A stretch of 13,480 bases of DNA from Candidatus Aerophobota bacterium (GCA_011372105.1 DRTT01000129.1:1-13480), one strand, 5' to 3'. Shown: positions 1-9,038, counted from the stretch's first letter. Notes: generated by a model not told the origin, from the letters alone. Numbers and translations are program-made.

Positions 1-842
1 GATATATTGGTTACCACAGGTCCCCTTCTTTTTTGGAGAACGCTTTTTATCGCCAAGAGAAGAGTATATTCCTCAGATAAACCTTCACCTTTCTCTGAAA
101 CTATTGCTAACCTATCTGCATCAGCATCATGAGCAAAACCTATGTCAGCACCTGTTTCTTTAACCTTCTCGCAAAGCTGCTGAAGGTTGGCAGGAGTGGG
201 TTCTGGTAAGTGAGGGAAAAATCCGTTAGGCTGGCAATTAAGTTCTACAACTTCACAACCAAGTTCTTTTAAAAGAAAAGGACTTATAACAGAGCCTGCA
301 CCATTACAACCATCTATAACTACCTTAAAGCCCTTTTTTCTTATCCTTTCTACATCTACAACCTCTAAAATTTTTTGTATATGCCTTTTAATAGCAGAAT
401 TATCTTGAGAAACATCGCCAATTTCATTCCAGCGGACATTTTCAATTTTATTTTTTTTATAAATTAAAAAAAGCCTTTCCCCTTCTTCTGGAAAAAGGAA
501 AAGGCCATCTCTTCTAATAAATTTTAGTGCATTCCACTCAGGAGGATTATGACTTCCAGTAATAGCTATACCTCCATCTGCTCCTGTCTCTCTTACCATA
601 AGCTGAATAGAAGGCGTTGGGCAAATTCCGAGGTCTACAACTTCACAACCAACTGATAAAAGACCACTGAAAACAGCATATTTGAACATCTTATTTGAGG
701 TGCGAGTATCATAACCAACAAGGATCCTCCCTTTTACCATTTTTCCAAAGGCACAGGCAAACCTCACCACCACTTCCGGATTCAATCCTTCTCCCACTAT
801 CCCTCTCACACCAGAAGCACTTACAATAAGAGAGGAATTCAT
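1..842 (-). CDS. Phosphoglucosamine mutase / phosphomannomutase family protein (3' part beyond window)
   Basis: Alpha-D-phosphohexomutase superfamily enzyme, which moves phosphate between C6 and C1 of a hexose phosphate. The likely substrates are glucosamine phosphate (towards UDP-GlcNAc and peptidoglycan) or mannose phosphate. The first 280 codons are visible; the gene runs off the left edge. Seen: an N-terminal SASGVRGIVGEG loop (residues 8-19), the phosphoserine loop TGSHNP with catalytic Ser97, and the metal loop HDADADR (238-244; Asp239, 241, 243), followed by the start of domain 3. The usual Gly of the DGDADR motif is Ala240. The loop spacing and the HD before the metal loop recall archaeal-type GlmM, but substrate choice cannot be settled from this part. 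The start is ATG directly after the rnc TGA, with an AGAGGAG ribosome site 7 nt upstream inside rnc, so it is probably translationally coupled to rnc. Confidence 0.9.
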   Translation of the reverse strand, partial: MNSSLIVSASGVRGIVGEGLNPEVVVRFACAFGKMVKGRILVGYDTRTSNKMFKYAVFSGLLSVGCEVVDLGICPTPSIQLMVRETGADGGIAITGSHNPPEWNALKFIRRDGLFLFPEEGERLFLIYKKNKIENVRWNEIGDVSQDNSAIKRHIQKILEVVDVERIRKKGFKVVIDGCNGAGSVISPFLLKELGCEVVELNCQPNGFFPHLPEPTPANLQQLCEKVKETGADIGFAHDADADRLAIVSEKGEGLSEEYTLLLAIKSVLQKRRGPVVTNI

Positions 843-1541
843 TCAAATCTCCTCTATATTTAACTTCTCCCATGCCTTTTCCGCTGCCATTTTTTCTGCC
901 TTCTTTTTGCTTCTTCCCCACCCTTCTCCTAAAATTTTTCCGTTTATCTCAACTCTTACCCTAAACATTTTTTTATGGTCGGGTCCCTCCTCCTGGACCA
1001 CTTTGTAATAAGGAAGCTTTTTATAAATTGACTGGGAGTATTCCTGAAGCAGAGATTTGTAGTCTTTGGTCTTTGCGAGAAGATTTTCTTCTTTTATAAA
1101 AAAATTCAATATAAATCTCTTTGTAACTCTCAACCCCCTATCAAGATAGAGAGAACCAATTACTGCCTCGTAAGTATCAGCTAAGATAGCATCCTGAAAA
1201 CGAATCTCCTCCTGATCTTTTCCCACAAGAAGATAATCACCAAGTCCTATTTTACGAGCATGATGGGCAAGATTTTCCTCAGAGACAACAGCACTTCTCA
1301 TTCGAGAGAGAGCCCCTTCATCAAGATAGGAAAACCTTCGAAAAAGATAATCTGCTATTACAAATTCCAGGACAGCATCACCTAAAAACTCCATCCTTTC
1401 ATTATCAGGAACTTTTTGAGAGGGAGGTTTCGCATAAGAGGAATGAGTCAACGCCTGGTTAAGAAGCTCTACATTTCTCCATCTTATACCTATTACTTCC
1501 TGAAAATTCTCCAAAGCTCTGACACGAGATGAATCTATCAT
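843..1541 (-). CDS. rnc: Ribonuclease III
   Basis: Double-strand-specific endoribonuclease that processes rRNA precursors and other structured RNAs; it acts in the cytoplasm as a homodimer. The protein has 232 residues, a normal length. Seen: an N-terminal nuclease domain with the signature NERMEFLGD (47-55), carrying Glu48, Glu51 and Asp55, and the second metal-binding patch DTYEAVIGSLYLD (122-134) with Asp122 and Glu125. A C-terminal double-stranded-RNA-binding domain follows (about 157-226), ending in the basic GRSKKKAEKMAAEKAW helix. All catalytic acids are present. It lies 21 nt after fabF, as in the common acpP-fabF-rnc order. The ATG has no clear Shine-Dalgarno sequence, but no better start is visible. 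Confidence 0.97.
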   Translation of the reverse strand: MIDSSRVRALENFQEVIGIRWRNVELLNQALTHSSYAKPPSQKVPDNERMEFLGDAVLEFVIADYLFRRFSYLDEGALSRMRSAVVSEENLAHHARKIGLGDYLLVGKDQEEIRFQDAILADTYEAVIGSLYLDRGLRVTKRFILNFFIKEENLLAKTKDYKSLLQEYSQSIYKKLPYYKVVQEEGPDHKKMFRVRVEINGKILGEGWGRSKKKAEKMAAEKAWEKLNIEEI

Positions 1542-1562
1542 GGATTACAGTTTATTAAAAAA

Positions 1563-2801
1563 TTACTCAAACTTTCTAACTACCAAAGTTGCATTATGCC
1601 CACCAAAACCCATTGAATTTGAAATAGCAATATTAACCTCCGCTTCCCGGGCCTCATTAGGCACATAGTCAAGATCGCATTCTGGATCAGGGAATTCGTA
1701 ATTTATGGTTGGTGGTACTATTTTTTGCTGAATAGCCAGAATACAAACAATAGCTTCCACCCCACCTGTAGCTCCCAACAGATGCCCTGTCATAGATTTG
1801 GTGGAGCTAACAGGGATATTATAAGCCTGCTTCCCAAAAAGACTCTTTATTGCCTTGGTTTCCACCTTATCGTTAAGAGGAGTAGAGGTCCCATGAGCAT
1901 TAATGTAATTCACTTCATCTGGATTAACCTGTGCATCTTCTAAAGCCTTTTTCATTGCAACCTTAATTCCTCTTCCATCCTCTACAGGTTGGGTAATATG
2001 GTAAGCATCGCAGCTCATTCCAAATCCTGCTATTTCAGCCCATATTTTGGCACCTCTTTTTTTGGCTCTTTCCATTTCTTCAAGCACCAGAATTCCCGCT
2101 CCCTCTCCTATAACAAACCCGTCTCTTTCTCTATCGAAAGGACGGGAAGCCTTGTGAGGTTCGTCATTCCTCGTAGAAAGTGCTCTCATCGAACAAAACC
2201 CAGCAAGACCAAGAGGAGTAATTGCCGCCTCTGTTCCTCCTGTGACCACAATGTCAGCATCTCCTCTTTGAACCATTTTAAAAGCCTCTCCTATTGCGTG
2301 AGTTCCTGTAGCACATGCTGTAGAGATGGAAAGGTTTGGCCCCATGAAACCATACTTTATGGCAATGTAAGCAGAGGCTATATCTGTTATTAGCATGGGA
2401 ACAAGAAAGGGACTAACCTTTTGTGGACCCTTTTCCAGCAAAACCTTTTCCTCTCTCTCAATGGTCTGAAGGCCTCCAACTCCTGAACCAACAACAACTC
2501 CTATTCTCTCAGGATTTTCTTTATCTACGTCTATACCAGCTCCTTCAATAGCCTCTTTCGCTGCTATCATCCCAAGTTGTGTGAATCTATCCATTCTCTT
2601 TATTTCCTTAGGAGAAAGGTAGTCTTCTACTTTTATATCCACTTCTCCTCCTATTTGAGAGCGAAATTCGGAAGGATCAAAGCGAGTTATTCTCCTTATA
2701 CCATTTCTCCCGGAAAAAATTCCCTCTCCAAAATCTTTTATACCAATACCCACAGGACTTACAACTCCGACCCCTGTTACAACCACGCGTCTTTTATTCA
2801 T
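1563..2801 (-). CDS. fabF: Beta-ketoacyl-ACP synthase II
   Basis: Condensing enzyme of type II fatty-acid elongation: it joins malonyl-ACP to a growing acyl-ACP with release of CO2. The protein has 412 residues, the usual length. Seen: the Cys-His-His triad, with Cys163 in [15 protein letters not shown], His303 in [11 protein letters not shown] and His340 in [14 protein letters not shown], at the same numbers as in E. coli FabF. The C-terminal glycine-rich [10 protein letters not shown] is also present. It follows acpP, its carrier protein, by 18 nt. The spacer shows no Shine-Dalgarno sequence (it reads AAAAATAGAAA before ATG), so initiation probably relies on coupling or an A-rich leader. 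The rnc gene comes next. Confidence 0.97.
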   Translation of the reverse strand: MNKRRVVVTGVGVVSPVGIGIKDFGEGIFSGRNGIRRITRFDPSEFRSQIGGEVDIKVEDYLSPKEIKRMDRFTQLGMIAAKEAIEGAGIDVDKENPERIGVVVGSGVGGLQTIEREEKVLLEKGPQKVSPFLVPMLITDIASAYIAIKYGFMGPNLSISTACATGTHAIGEAFKMVQRGDADIVVTGGTEAAITPLGLAGFCSMRALSTRNDEPHKASRPFDRERDGFVIGEGAGILVLEEMERAKKRGAKIWAEIAGFGMSCDAYHITQPVEDGRGIKVAMKKALEDAQVNPDEVNYINAHGTSTPLNDKVETKAIKSLFGKQAYNIPVSSTKSMTGHLLGATGGVEAIVCILAIQQKIVPPTINYEFPDPECDLDYVPNEAREAEVNIAISNSMGFGGHNATLVVRKFE

Positions 2802-2819
2802 TTTCTATTTTTACAATGA

Positions 2820-3071
2820 TTATTGATTCTCTTTTAAATGCTCCTCTATATAGTCAACCACCTTTTTCACATCTGTTAACTTCTCTGCCTCCTCATCGGA
2901 AATCTCTATTCCAAATTCTTCTTCCAAAGCCATAACAAGCTCCACAGTATCAAGAGAATCCGCTCCCAGATCATCTACAAACTTTGCATCCATGGTTATT
3001 TGGGATTCTTCAACACCTAACTGTTCACTTGCTATTTTTTTTACTTTTTTCAAAATTTCTTCTCTTGTCAT
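2820..3071 (-). CDS. acpP: Acyl carrier protein
   Basis: Small acidic carrier (83 residues) that holds acyl intermediates of fatty-acid synthesis on a 4'-phosphopantetheine arm. Seen: the attachment motif [12 protein letters not shown] with Ser39, and the acidic helix II ([15 protein letters not shown]), typical of bacterial AcpP. The start has a strong GGGAGG ribosome site 8 nt before the ATG; a second ATG within that spacer is in another frame and stops at once. It lies 70 nt after fabG and 18 nt before fabF, the standard fabG-acpP-fabF order. The strong ribosome site fits the high protein level usually needed for ACP. Confidence 0.97.
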   Translation of the reverse strand: MTREEILKKVKKIASEQLGVEESQITMDAKFVDDLGADSLDTVELVMALEEEFGIEISDEEAEKLTDVKKVVDYIEEHLKENQ

Positions 3072-3141
3072 CCTTTCATCCTCCCTATTTTTCTTTTTAA
3101 CAGATTTTTGAACTTATCTTTCAAAATCAAAACGGTTAAAA

Positions 3142-3870
3142 TCACATACTAAGACCCCCATCTACTCTTATCACTTCACCCGTAATATAGGAAGCCTCAT
3201 CTGAAGCAAGATAAGCAACAAGCGAGGCAACCTCTTCTGGTCTGCCAGTTCTGCCTAAGGGAATCTGAGAAATCATTTCTTTTGCCTTTCCACTTTCTAT
3301 CAACCTCTCAGTCATTTTTGTCTGGATAAAACCAGGAGCTATTGCATTAACTGTAATCTGTCTTTTTGCAAACTCTCTGGCAGCTGATTTAGTAAGACCT
3401 ATCAATCCGGCCTTGGAAGCTGCATAATTTGCCTGTCCTATATTTCCTCTCAACCCTATTATGGAGGAGACATTAATAATTCTGCCTGTTCTTTGTCGCA
3501 TCATAAAAGGAGAAACTGCCTTTATACAATTAAAAGCACCTTTTAGGTTTACACTCATTACCCTGTCCCAGTCTTCTTCGCTCATCCTGAGTATAAGCTT
3601 GTCCTGAGTGATACCGGCATTGTTGACCAATATATCAATCCGGGAAAATTTGTCAATTACCTTCTTCACACCATCCTCTACTTCTTTCAGATTTGTGACA
3701 TCAACTTTTAAAAAGAAAAAAAGGTGAGTTTTATCTTCTTCTTTCAATTCACCTTCAGAAACATCAAAAATAGCAACTCTCGCACCAAGGTCAATAAATT
3801 TCTGAGATATAGCCCTACCAATTCCCCGGACACCACCTGTAATTATGGCCACCTTATTTTTTAGATCCAT
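3142..3870 (-). CDS. fabG: 3-oxoacyl-ACP reductase
   Basis: NADPH-dependent reductase of the short-chain dehydrogenase family that reduces beta-ketoacyl-ACP in each round of type II fatty-acid elongation. The protein has 242 residues. Seen: the Rossmann nucleotide loop TGGVRGIG (11-18), NNAG (83-86), Asn108, and the catalytic Ser136/Tyr149/Lys153 (VSS...YAASK). The PG turn after NAIA and the C-terminal ITGEVIRVDGGLSM are also typical of FabG. The ATG is preceded by GGAGAGAGT inside the end of the upstream pseudouridine synthase gene, with which it overlaps by 17 nt. This is unusual placement: plsX, fabH and fabD, which often precede fabG, are absent here. Confidence 0.95.
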   Translation of the reverse strand: MDLKNKVAIITGGVRGIGRAISQKFIDLGARVAIFDVSEGELKEEDKTHLFFFLKVDVTNLKEVEDGVKKVIDKFSRIDILVNNAGITQDKLILRMSEEDWDRVMSVNLKGAFNCIKAVSPFMMRQRTGRIINVSSIIGLRGNIGQANYAASKAGLIGLTKSAAREFAKRQITVNAIAPGFIQTKMTERLIESGKAKEMISQIPLGRTGRPEEVASLVAYLASDEASYITGEVIRVDGGLSM

Positions 3871-4807
3871 ACTCTCTCTCCAAATAATCTATTATCTCTT
3901 TCATATCCTGAGGCAGAGGAGCCTCAAACCTCATCCACTCTTTCTTTATAGGATGAAAAAATCCCAAGATTCTGGAATGCAGCATAGCTCGCTCTACCTT
4001 TACAGGAAAATCCCTTGCCAGTTTCCCTCCGTAAAGCCTATCTCCAATTAGAAAGCAATTTAACATCTTCAAATGAACTCTTATCTGATGAGTTCTACCT
4101 GTAAGGGGATGAACTTCAAGCAAACTCCACTTTTTCCAATTTTTCAATACCTTATAGGAAGTCACAGCCTCCCTTGCACGTTCCCCCTCTATAACTCTTT
4201 TTATCCCCCCTTTTTTCTTCCTGCCTATTTTCACATCTATAATACCTTGAGGTTTTGAAGGCTTTCCTCTCACAAGAGCAAGATACCTTTTCTCAACTTC
4301 TCTTTTTCTGAACTGCATCGCCAGGGCAAGGTGAGAAACATCGGTTTTAGCCACTACCATTATTCCTGATGTGTCTTTGTCAAGTCTATGAACAATCCCT
4401 GGACGAAGTGGTCCTCCCAGCTGAGACAGATTTTTTGTATAATATAAAAGAGCATTAACCAGCGTCCCTTTTTGTCCTAAATACACAGGGTGAACCGTCA
4501 TCCCTGAAGGTTTATTAACAACAATAAGATGCTCATCTTCAAATATAATATTTAGCTCAATAGGTTCAGCAACAACGGATAGTTCCTCTTCACAAGGAAC
4601 TACAACTTCTATACTATCCCCTCTTTTAAGTAAGTAGGAAGGTTTTTCTACTTTACTATTTACAGTTATTCTTCCCTGTCCAATTAGCTTCTTAATAAAG
4701 CTGCGAGAAAAATTTGAAAAGTGTTCTTTTAGAAAAACATCAAGTCTTCTCCCACCTTTTTCTACCAGTATTCTGTGATGTTCAGCTGACTTTTTCGTGC
4801 AAACCAA
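3854..4807 (-). CDS. rluD: RluA/RluD-family 23S rRNA pseudouridine synthase
   Basis: Converts uridines to pseudouridine in large-subunit rRNA, probably at the helix 69 sites modified by RluD; the exact target is inferred from family and length (317 residues). Seen: an N-terminal S4 RNA-binding domain (about 19-68, [12 protein letters not shown]...SRSFIKKLI), then the catalytic domain with [10 protein letters not shown] (98-107), the HRLDKDTSG motif (140-148, catalytic Asp143), and [11 protein letters not shown] further on. The start is a TTG that overlaps the end of ileS by 26 nt; it is the only usable start after an in-frame TAG, and later codons offer no ATG, GTG or TTG before the S4 domain. 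Coupling to ileS is likely. In many bacteria lspA lies between these two genes; here it does not. Confidence 0.92.
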   Translation of the reverse strand: MVCTKKSAEHHRILVEKGGRRLDVFLKEHFSNFSRSFIKKLIGQGRITVNSKVEKPSYLLKRGDSIEVVVPCEEELSVVAEPIELNIIFEDEHLIVVNKPSGMTVHPVYLGQKGTLVNALLYYTKNLSQLGGPLRPGIVHRLDKDTSGIMVVAKTDVSHLALAMQFRKREVEKRYLALVRGKPSKPQGIIDVKIGRKKKGGIKRVIEGERAREAVTSYKVLKNWKKWSLLEVHPLTGRTHQIRVHLKMLNCFLIGDRLYGGKLARDFPVKVERAMLHSRILGFFHPIKKEWMRFEAPLPQDMKEIIDYLEREYGSKK

Positions 4808-7559
4808 TTTCTTCTACCACCTTCCAGCATTTTTCACAAAGGGAGGGATGGTTCTTATTCTCCCCTACCCTTTCACTGTAACTCCAGCACCTATCACATT
4901 TCTTCCCTTTTGCTCTGTCAACTTTTATTTCCACAGCGGGGGAAGAGTCAAGTTCAATCTGGGAAACAATAAAAACCTCTTTTAAAGCCTCTTCACCCAA
5001 TTCGTTTAATATATCAAATTCCTTCTGAGGAAGTTTAATACTCAATTTAGCATCAAGTGAAGAGGATATCTTCTTCTGCTGACGAGCTTCCTCCATTTTC
5101 TTCAACACCTCTTCCCTCAGGTTGATTATTATCTCCCATTTTTCTTCCAGCTCCATATCAATAAATTCAGGGTTAACTTCGGGCCAGGAGGAGAGGAAAA
5201 CACTTTCCTCTTTTTCCTCGCCCATTTTGTTTATATAACTCCATACTTCCTCGGCTGTGAAGGACAAAACAGGAGAGGTGAGTTTCACAAGAGACTTTAA
5301 AATAAGATATAAAACTGTTTGAGCAGCTCGTCGCTCAACAGAGGTCGGCGTGAAAGTATATAATCTATCTTTCAGTATATCAAAATAAAAGGCACTTAAA
5401 TAGTTGTTAGCAAACTTATGCAAACGCTGAATAACCTCATGGAATCTAAAATTATCATATAAAGAGGTAACCTCCTCAATTAATCTCTGAAGCTTACACA
5501 AAATCCATCTGTCTACCTGGCGAAGCTCTTTATAATCCACTTTATCTTTCAGGGGTGAAAAATCAAAAAGATTCCCGAGTATGAACCTATAAGAATTTCT
5601 TATTTTCCTGTAAATGTCTACCGCATACTCAATTATATCATCAGATATCCTGATATCCTCGCTATAATCCTCAATTGCTGACCAAAGCCTTAAGATTTCT
5701 GCGCCATATTTTTTTATAACCTCCTGTGGATCAACCACATTGCCCAAAGATTTGGACATCTTTCTGCCCTGTGCATCAACAATAAAGCCATGCGTGAGAA
5801 CTTCTCTGTAAGGAGGAACATCCTTTAAAGCCACAGAAGTTAAAAGGGAAGTTTGAAACCACCCTCGGTGCTGGTCTGATCCTTCAAGGTAAAGGTCTGC
5901 AGGGCTTTTTAAGCCCATTCTTTTAACAAGCACTACTTGATGCGATATGCCAGATTCAAACCATACATCCAGTATGTCCTGCTCCTTCCTGAATTTTTCT
6001 GAACCACAATAAGGACATTTAAACCCTTCGGGGATAAAAAAATACACATCCTCCTCAAACCACACATCAGAACCTCTTCTGGCTATCTTATCTGCAACAC
6101 GATTTATAATCTCCTCATTCAAAATGGGCTTTTTGCAAGAATCACAATATACAACCGGGATACCTACTCCCCAGTATCTCTGACGGGACAAGCACCAGTC
6201 AGGACGCTCTTTAAGCATGCTTTCCATTCTGCTTTTTGAAGAGAGAGGAATCCATTTCACCTTTGAAAGTACTGACTCTAAGGCTTTCTTTCTCAGGTTA
6301 TTCTTGTCAACAATTAAAAACCACTGAGGAGTTGCACGGAAAATAACGGGCTTTCCACACCTCCAACAGTGAGGATAAGAATGCTCCAGTTCTCCTTTAC
6401 TAAAAAGGGAGCCTCTTTTTTCAAGCTCTTCTTCAATCAAACTATTGGCTTCAAAAACTTGTATTCCCTTTAAATTCTTCACCTCATCTGTAAACTTCCC
6501 TTCATCATCCACCGGTGAAAAAACAGGAAGGCCATTTTCAAGACCTAAAAAATAGTCCTCTTCTCCATGTCCAGGAGCAATATGAACACAACCTGTTCCC
6601 TCTTCTGGATCAACAAAATCAGCAAGTAAAATCTTCCCTTCTCCTTCTAAATAGGGTCTTCTGTATCTGACACCCTCAAGTGCTTTCCCCTTGAAATCTG
6701 CAATAACCTTCCATTTGCCTGCTTCTTCACTTATATTCTTTAAGGAGTCTTTTGCCATAACAAAAGCTTCCTCTTCCCCCTCTTTTTTAACAAGAATATA
6801 CTCCAGCTCAGGATGAACAGCTACTGCTAAATTTGCAGGAAGAGTCCAGGGGGTTGTGGTCCATATAAGAACATAAAAAGATCCTTCAAAATTAACTCCG
6901 GGTATTTTATCTGTAAGTAAAAACTTCACGTAGATGGAGGGAGACTTTTTGGTTTTGTATTCTATCTCTGCTTCAGCCAGAGCTGTCTGACAATTAAAAC
7001 ACCAGTAGATTGGCTTCATTCTCCTGTGGATATAACCTTTTTTGGCAAGATTACCAAAATATCTAACAATCTCGCTCTCGTAATCATAATCCATAGTGAG
7101 ATAAGGGCTTTCCCAGTGAGCAAAAACCCCCAATCTTCTAAACTCCTCCCTCTGTCTTTTTACAAAACGGAAGGCATATTCCCTTGCTTTCTTTCTAAAC
7201 TCAACACAGGAAACGTCCCTTTTGCCAACGCCAAGTTCTTTAAATAGCTGGTGTTCCACAGGAAGACCATGGCAATCCCATCCTGGAATAAAAGGACTAT
7301 CGTATCCTCTCATTAACTTATATTTAACTATTATATCCTTAAGAATCTTATTAAAAGCCTGCCCAAGATGAATATCTCCATTAGCATAAGGAGGGCCATC
7401 ATGAAGTATAAACTTTTTAGAGTTCTGTCTTGCCTTTCTTATTTTTTCATAAATCTTATTTTTTTCCCAGAATTTCAAAATTTCTGGCTCCCTTTTTGGT
7501 AAACCAGCCCGCATAGGGAAATCTGTCTTTGGCAAATTTAAAGTCTTGCTGTAATCCAT
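4782..7559 (-). CDS. ileS: Isoleucyl-tRNA synthetase
   Basis: Attaches isoleucine to tRNA-Ile in the cytoplasm. The protein has 925 residues and is complete. Seen: class I catalytic site with [12 protein letters not shown] (56-67; the HIGH signature reads HLGQ) and KMSKS (600-604). The CP1 editing domain carries [13 protein letters not shown] (233-245) and [11 protein letters not shown] (326-336). Further on are [11 protein letters not shown] (454-464) and a C-terminal zinc finger with CxxC pairs at about 888/891 and 908/911, which marks the bacterial type I enzyme. It starts 1 nt after the nucleoside phosphorylase stop codon, with GGAAG about 8 nt before the ATG, so it is part of the same operon. 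There is no T-box or other leader space in front of it. Confidence 0.98.
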   Translation of the reverse strand: MDYSKTLNLPKTDFPMRAGLPKREPEILKFWEKNKIYEKIRKARQNSKKFILHDGPPYANGDIHLGQAFNKILKDIIVKYKLMRGYDSPFIPGWDCHGLPVEHQLFKELGVGKRDVSCVEFRKKAREYAFRFVKRQREEFRRLGVFAHWESPYLTMDYDYESEIVRYFGNLAKKGYIHRRMKPIYWCFNCQTALAEAEIEYKTKKSPSIYVKFLLTDKIPGVNFEGSFYVLIWTTTPWTLPANLAVAVHPELEYILVKKEGEEEAFVMAKDSLKNISEEAGKWKVIADFKGKALEGVRYRRPYLEGEGKILLADFVDPEEGTGCVHIAPGHGEEDYFLGLENGLPVFSPVDDEGKFTDEVKNLKGIQVFEANSLIEEELEKRGSLFSKGELEHSYPHCWRCGKPVIFRATPQWFLIVDKNNLRKKALESVLSKVKWIPLSSKSRMESMLKERPDWCLSRQRYWGVGIPVVYCDSCKKPILNEEIINRVADKIARRGSDVWFEEDVYFFIPEGFKCPYCGSEKFRKEQDILDVWFESGISHQVVLVKRMGLKSPADLYLEGSDQHRGWFQTSLLTSVALKDVPPYREVLTHGFIVDAQGRKMSKSLGNVVDPQEVIKKYGAEILRLWSAIEDYSEDIRISDDIIEYAVDIYRKIRNSYRFILGNLFDFSPLKDKVDYKELRQVDRWILCKLQRLIEEVTSLYDNFRFHEVIQRLHKFANNYLSAFYFDILKDRLYTFTPTSVERRAAQTVLYLILKSLVKLTSPVLSFTAEEVWSYINKMGEEKEESVFLSSWPEVNPEFIDMELEEKWEIIINLREEVLKKMEEARQQKKISSSLDAKLSIKLPQKEFDILNELGEEALKEVFIVSQIELDSSPAVEIKVDRAKGKKCDRCWSYSERVGENKNHPSLCEKCWKVVEEIGLHEKVS

Positions 7560-7560
7560 T

Positions 7561-8385
7561 TTAAATCTTCCTTATTACTTTTTCTACAAGTCTTGTGAGC
7601 TTAGGTTCTGCCTTGTTCGCTACATCGATAACCTTTCTAAAATCCACAGGTTCCAGCTTGTCCGGTATGCACATATCGGTTATACAGCTTAGTCCCAGAA
7701 CCTTTAGACCACTGTGTTTTGCCACTATAACTTCCGGCACAGTTGACATCCCCACAGCATCTGCACCTATCAGATGAAAAAACCTGTACTCTGCCCTTGT
7801 TTCAAAATTTGGCCCTGTAACTCCTATATAAACACCTCTGTGACACCTTATTCCCTCCTCAAGTGCCACTTCCTCTGTAAGTTCAATTAAATCCCAATCA
7901 TAGGGCTCGGACATATCAGGAAAACGAGGACCGAGACTGTCGTCGTTAGGACCTATTAAAGGATTTGTCCCTGTAAAATTAATATGATCTGTAATAATCA
8001 TTATATCACCGGGTTTAAAATTACGGTTCATACCTCCTGCTGCGTTTGATTCTATCAACACTTTCACTCCCAGAGCTTTCATAACTCTAATTGGAAATGT
8101 GACCTCTTCAGGAGAGTAACCCTCATATAAATGAAATCTTCCCTGCATAGCCACGACTTTTTTCTCCCCGATTTTTCCCAGTAGGAGATTACCTGCATGC
8201 CCTGGTGCAGTGGAAACAGCAAAATGAGGAATTTGTTTATAAGAGATTACAACCTTATTCTCTATCTTTTCTGCAAGTTTTCCCAGGCCTGTTCCTAAGA
8301 TTATACCAATTTCAGGAACAATAGAGGACTTTGAACGAACATAACTTAAGGCCTCACCTATTTTTTTCCTCAAATTTTTCTCCAT
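7561..8385 (-). CDS. Purine nucleoside phosphorylase, trimeric (PNP/MTAP) family
   Basis: Phosphorolytic cleavage of purine nucleosides to base and ribose-1-phosphate (purine salvage). The protein has 274 residues, normal for the trimeric family. Seen: the phosphate loop GTGLG (31-35), GRFHLYEGY (82-90), SNAAGGMN (113-120), the purine-pocket segment [12 protein letters not shown] (189-200, Glu195), and VGMSTVPEV (211-219, Met213). The base-recognition residue is Asp237 (SCITDMC). Human PNP has Asn243 at this place and MTA phosphorylase has Asp, so activity on 6-aminopurine nucleosides is possible; I infer this only. It has a clear AGAGGT ribosome site 6 nt before the ATG and follows rplM by 16 nt. 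The place after rplM is normally held by rpsI. Confidence 0.93.
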   Translation of the reverse strand: MEKNLRKKIGEALSYVRSKSSIVPEIGIILGTGLGKLAEKIENKVVISYKQIPHFAVSTAPGHAGNLLLGKIGEKKVVAMQGRFHLYEGYSPEEVTFPIRVMKALGVKVLIESNAAGGMNRNFKPGDIMIITDHINFTGTNPLIGPNDDSLGPRFPDMSEPYDWDLIELTEEVALEEGIRCHRGVYIGVTGPNFETRAEYRFFHLIGADAVGMSTVPEVIVAKHSGLKVLGLSCITDMCIPDKLEPVDFRKVIDVANKAEPKLTRLVEKVIRKI

Positions 8386-8401
8386 AATTTACCTCTTATT
8401 T

Positions 8402-8830
8402 CTAAAGGCTTATTGGCTCAGGATTTTGCGCCTGGTGGGGATGATTTTCATCAGGATAGACTTTTAATCTTTTCAACATTTTTCTTCCTAACCTGTTTTT
8501 GGGAAGCATACCTTTCACCGCTCTCCTTATAATCTCTTCGGGTTTTTTCTCCCTGAGTTCTGCCAGGGTTTCCTTTTTTAATCCACCGGGGTATCCGGAA
8601 TGATGATAATAAATTTTACCTTCTTCTTTTCTTCCTGTTACTCTGACTTTCCTCGCATTTACCACAATCACAAAATCACCTGTATCTATGTGGGGAGTAT
8701 ATATTGGCTTGTCCTTTCCTGATAAAATTCGTGCAATTTTTGTGGCAAGCCTTCCGAGGATTTTATCCTTGGCATCAACAAGATACCATTTTCTGACTAT
8801 CTCCTCCTTCTTAGGCATGTAAGTCTGCAT
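8402..8830 (-). CDS. rplM: 50S ribosomal protein L13
   Basis: Early-assembling large-subunit ribosomal protein (142 residues, standard length). Seen: [21 protein letters not shown] (14-34), [13 protein letters not shown], the signature region around [12 protein letters not shown], and the C-terminal [20 protein letters not shown], which are strongly conserved in L13. The ATG has AAGGAG 7 nt upstream. It is preceded by tRNA-Glu at only 34 nt, so it is probably cotranscribed with the two tRNAs. The usual partner rpsI (S9) is not downstream; a nucleoside phosphorylase gene follows instead. Confidence 0.98.
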   Translation of the reverse strand: MQTYMPKKEEIVRKWYLVDAKDKILGRLATKIARILSGKDKPIYTPHIDTGDFVIVVNARKVRVTGRKEEGKIYYHHSGYPGGLKKETLAELREKKPEEIIRRAVKGMLPKNRLGRKMLKRLKVYPDENHPHQAQNPEPISL

Positions 8831-8840
8831 CTGTTGCTCC

Positions 8841-8860
8841 TTTTTATTAATTAATAAAAA
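8841..8860. repeat. 20-bp perfect AT-only palindrome between tRNA-Glu and rplM
   Basis: The half-site TTTTTATTAA is followed directly by its reverse complement, with no spacer. It begins 4 nt past the mature 3' end of tRNA-Glu and ends just before the rplM ribosome site. It could mark RNA processing or be an AT-rich upstream sequence. A pure A/U stem without a loop is unlikely to be a strong terminator. Confidence 0.6.
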
Positions 8861-8864
8861 ATTA

Positions 8865-8937
8865 TGGCGCCACGGGGATTCGAACCCCGGTCTGATGGCT
8901 GAGAACCATCTATCCTAGTCCCCTAGACGATGGCGCC
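8865..8937 (-). tRNA. tRNA-Glu (anticodon CUC)
   Basis: The 73-nt cloverleaf folds fully: acceptor GGCGCCA/TGGCGCC, D arm with GTCTAG...AGGAT, anticodon stem GATGG/CCATC with loop TTCTCAG (anticodon CTC, reading GAG), and T arm CGGGG-TTCGAAT-CCCCG. The discriminator base is A. The 3' CCA is not encoded; the next bases are TAA, so it must be added after transcription. It lies 3 nt after tRNA-Gln. Confidence 0.96.
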
Positions 8938-8940
8938 AAC

Positions 8941-9014
8941 TGGCTGGGGGAGGAGGATTCGAACCTCCACTACCAGATCCAGAGTCTGGCGTCCTACCAT
9001 TAGACGATCCCCCA
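8941..9014 (-). tRNA. tRNA-Gln (anticodon CUG), with encoded CCA
   Basis: The cloverleaf has 71 nt plus an encoded CCA: acceptor TGGGGGA/TCCCCCA, D arm GTCTAATGGTAGGAC, anticodon stem CCAGA/TCTGG with loop CTCTGGA (anticodon CTG, reading CAG), T arm GGAGG-TTCGAAT-CCTCC, discriminator G. It lies directly downstream of gltX. Unlike its tRNA-Glu neighbour, it encodes CCA. Confidence 0.96.
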
Positions 9015-9038
9015 TTTTTCTCTTAACATAATGATATT

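Noticed and set aside
709..921. Minus-strand open frame across the rnc-mutase junction
   Set aside because: It lies in another frame over two well-supported genes and shows no motif; it is a shadow frame.
1989..2393. 134-codon plus-strand open frame opposite fabF
   Set aside because: Antisense to a fully conserved fabF reading; Ser- and Cys-rich composition typical of a shadow frame.
3072..3141. Possible promoter in the fabG-acpP gap (TTGAAA, 18 nt, TTAAAA)
   Set aside because: The -10 is poor and the 70-nt gap is AT-rich, so such matches are expected by chance; not listed as a feature.
7560..7560. T-box or other leader riboswitch before ileS
   Set aside because: Only one base separates ileS from the upstream gene; there is no room for a leader.
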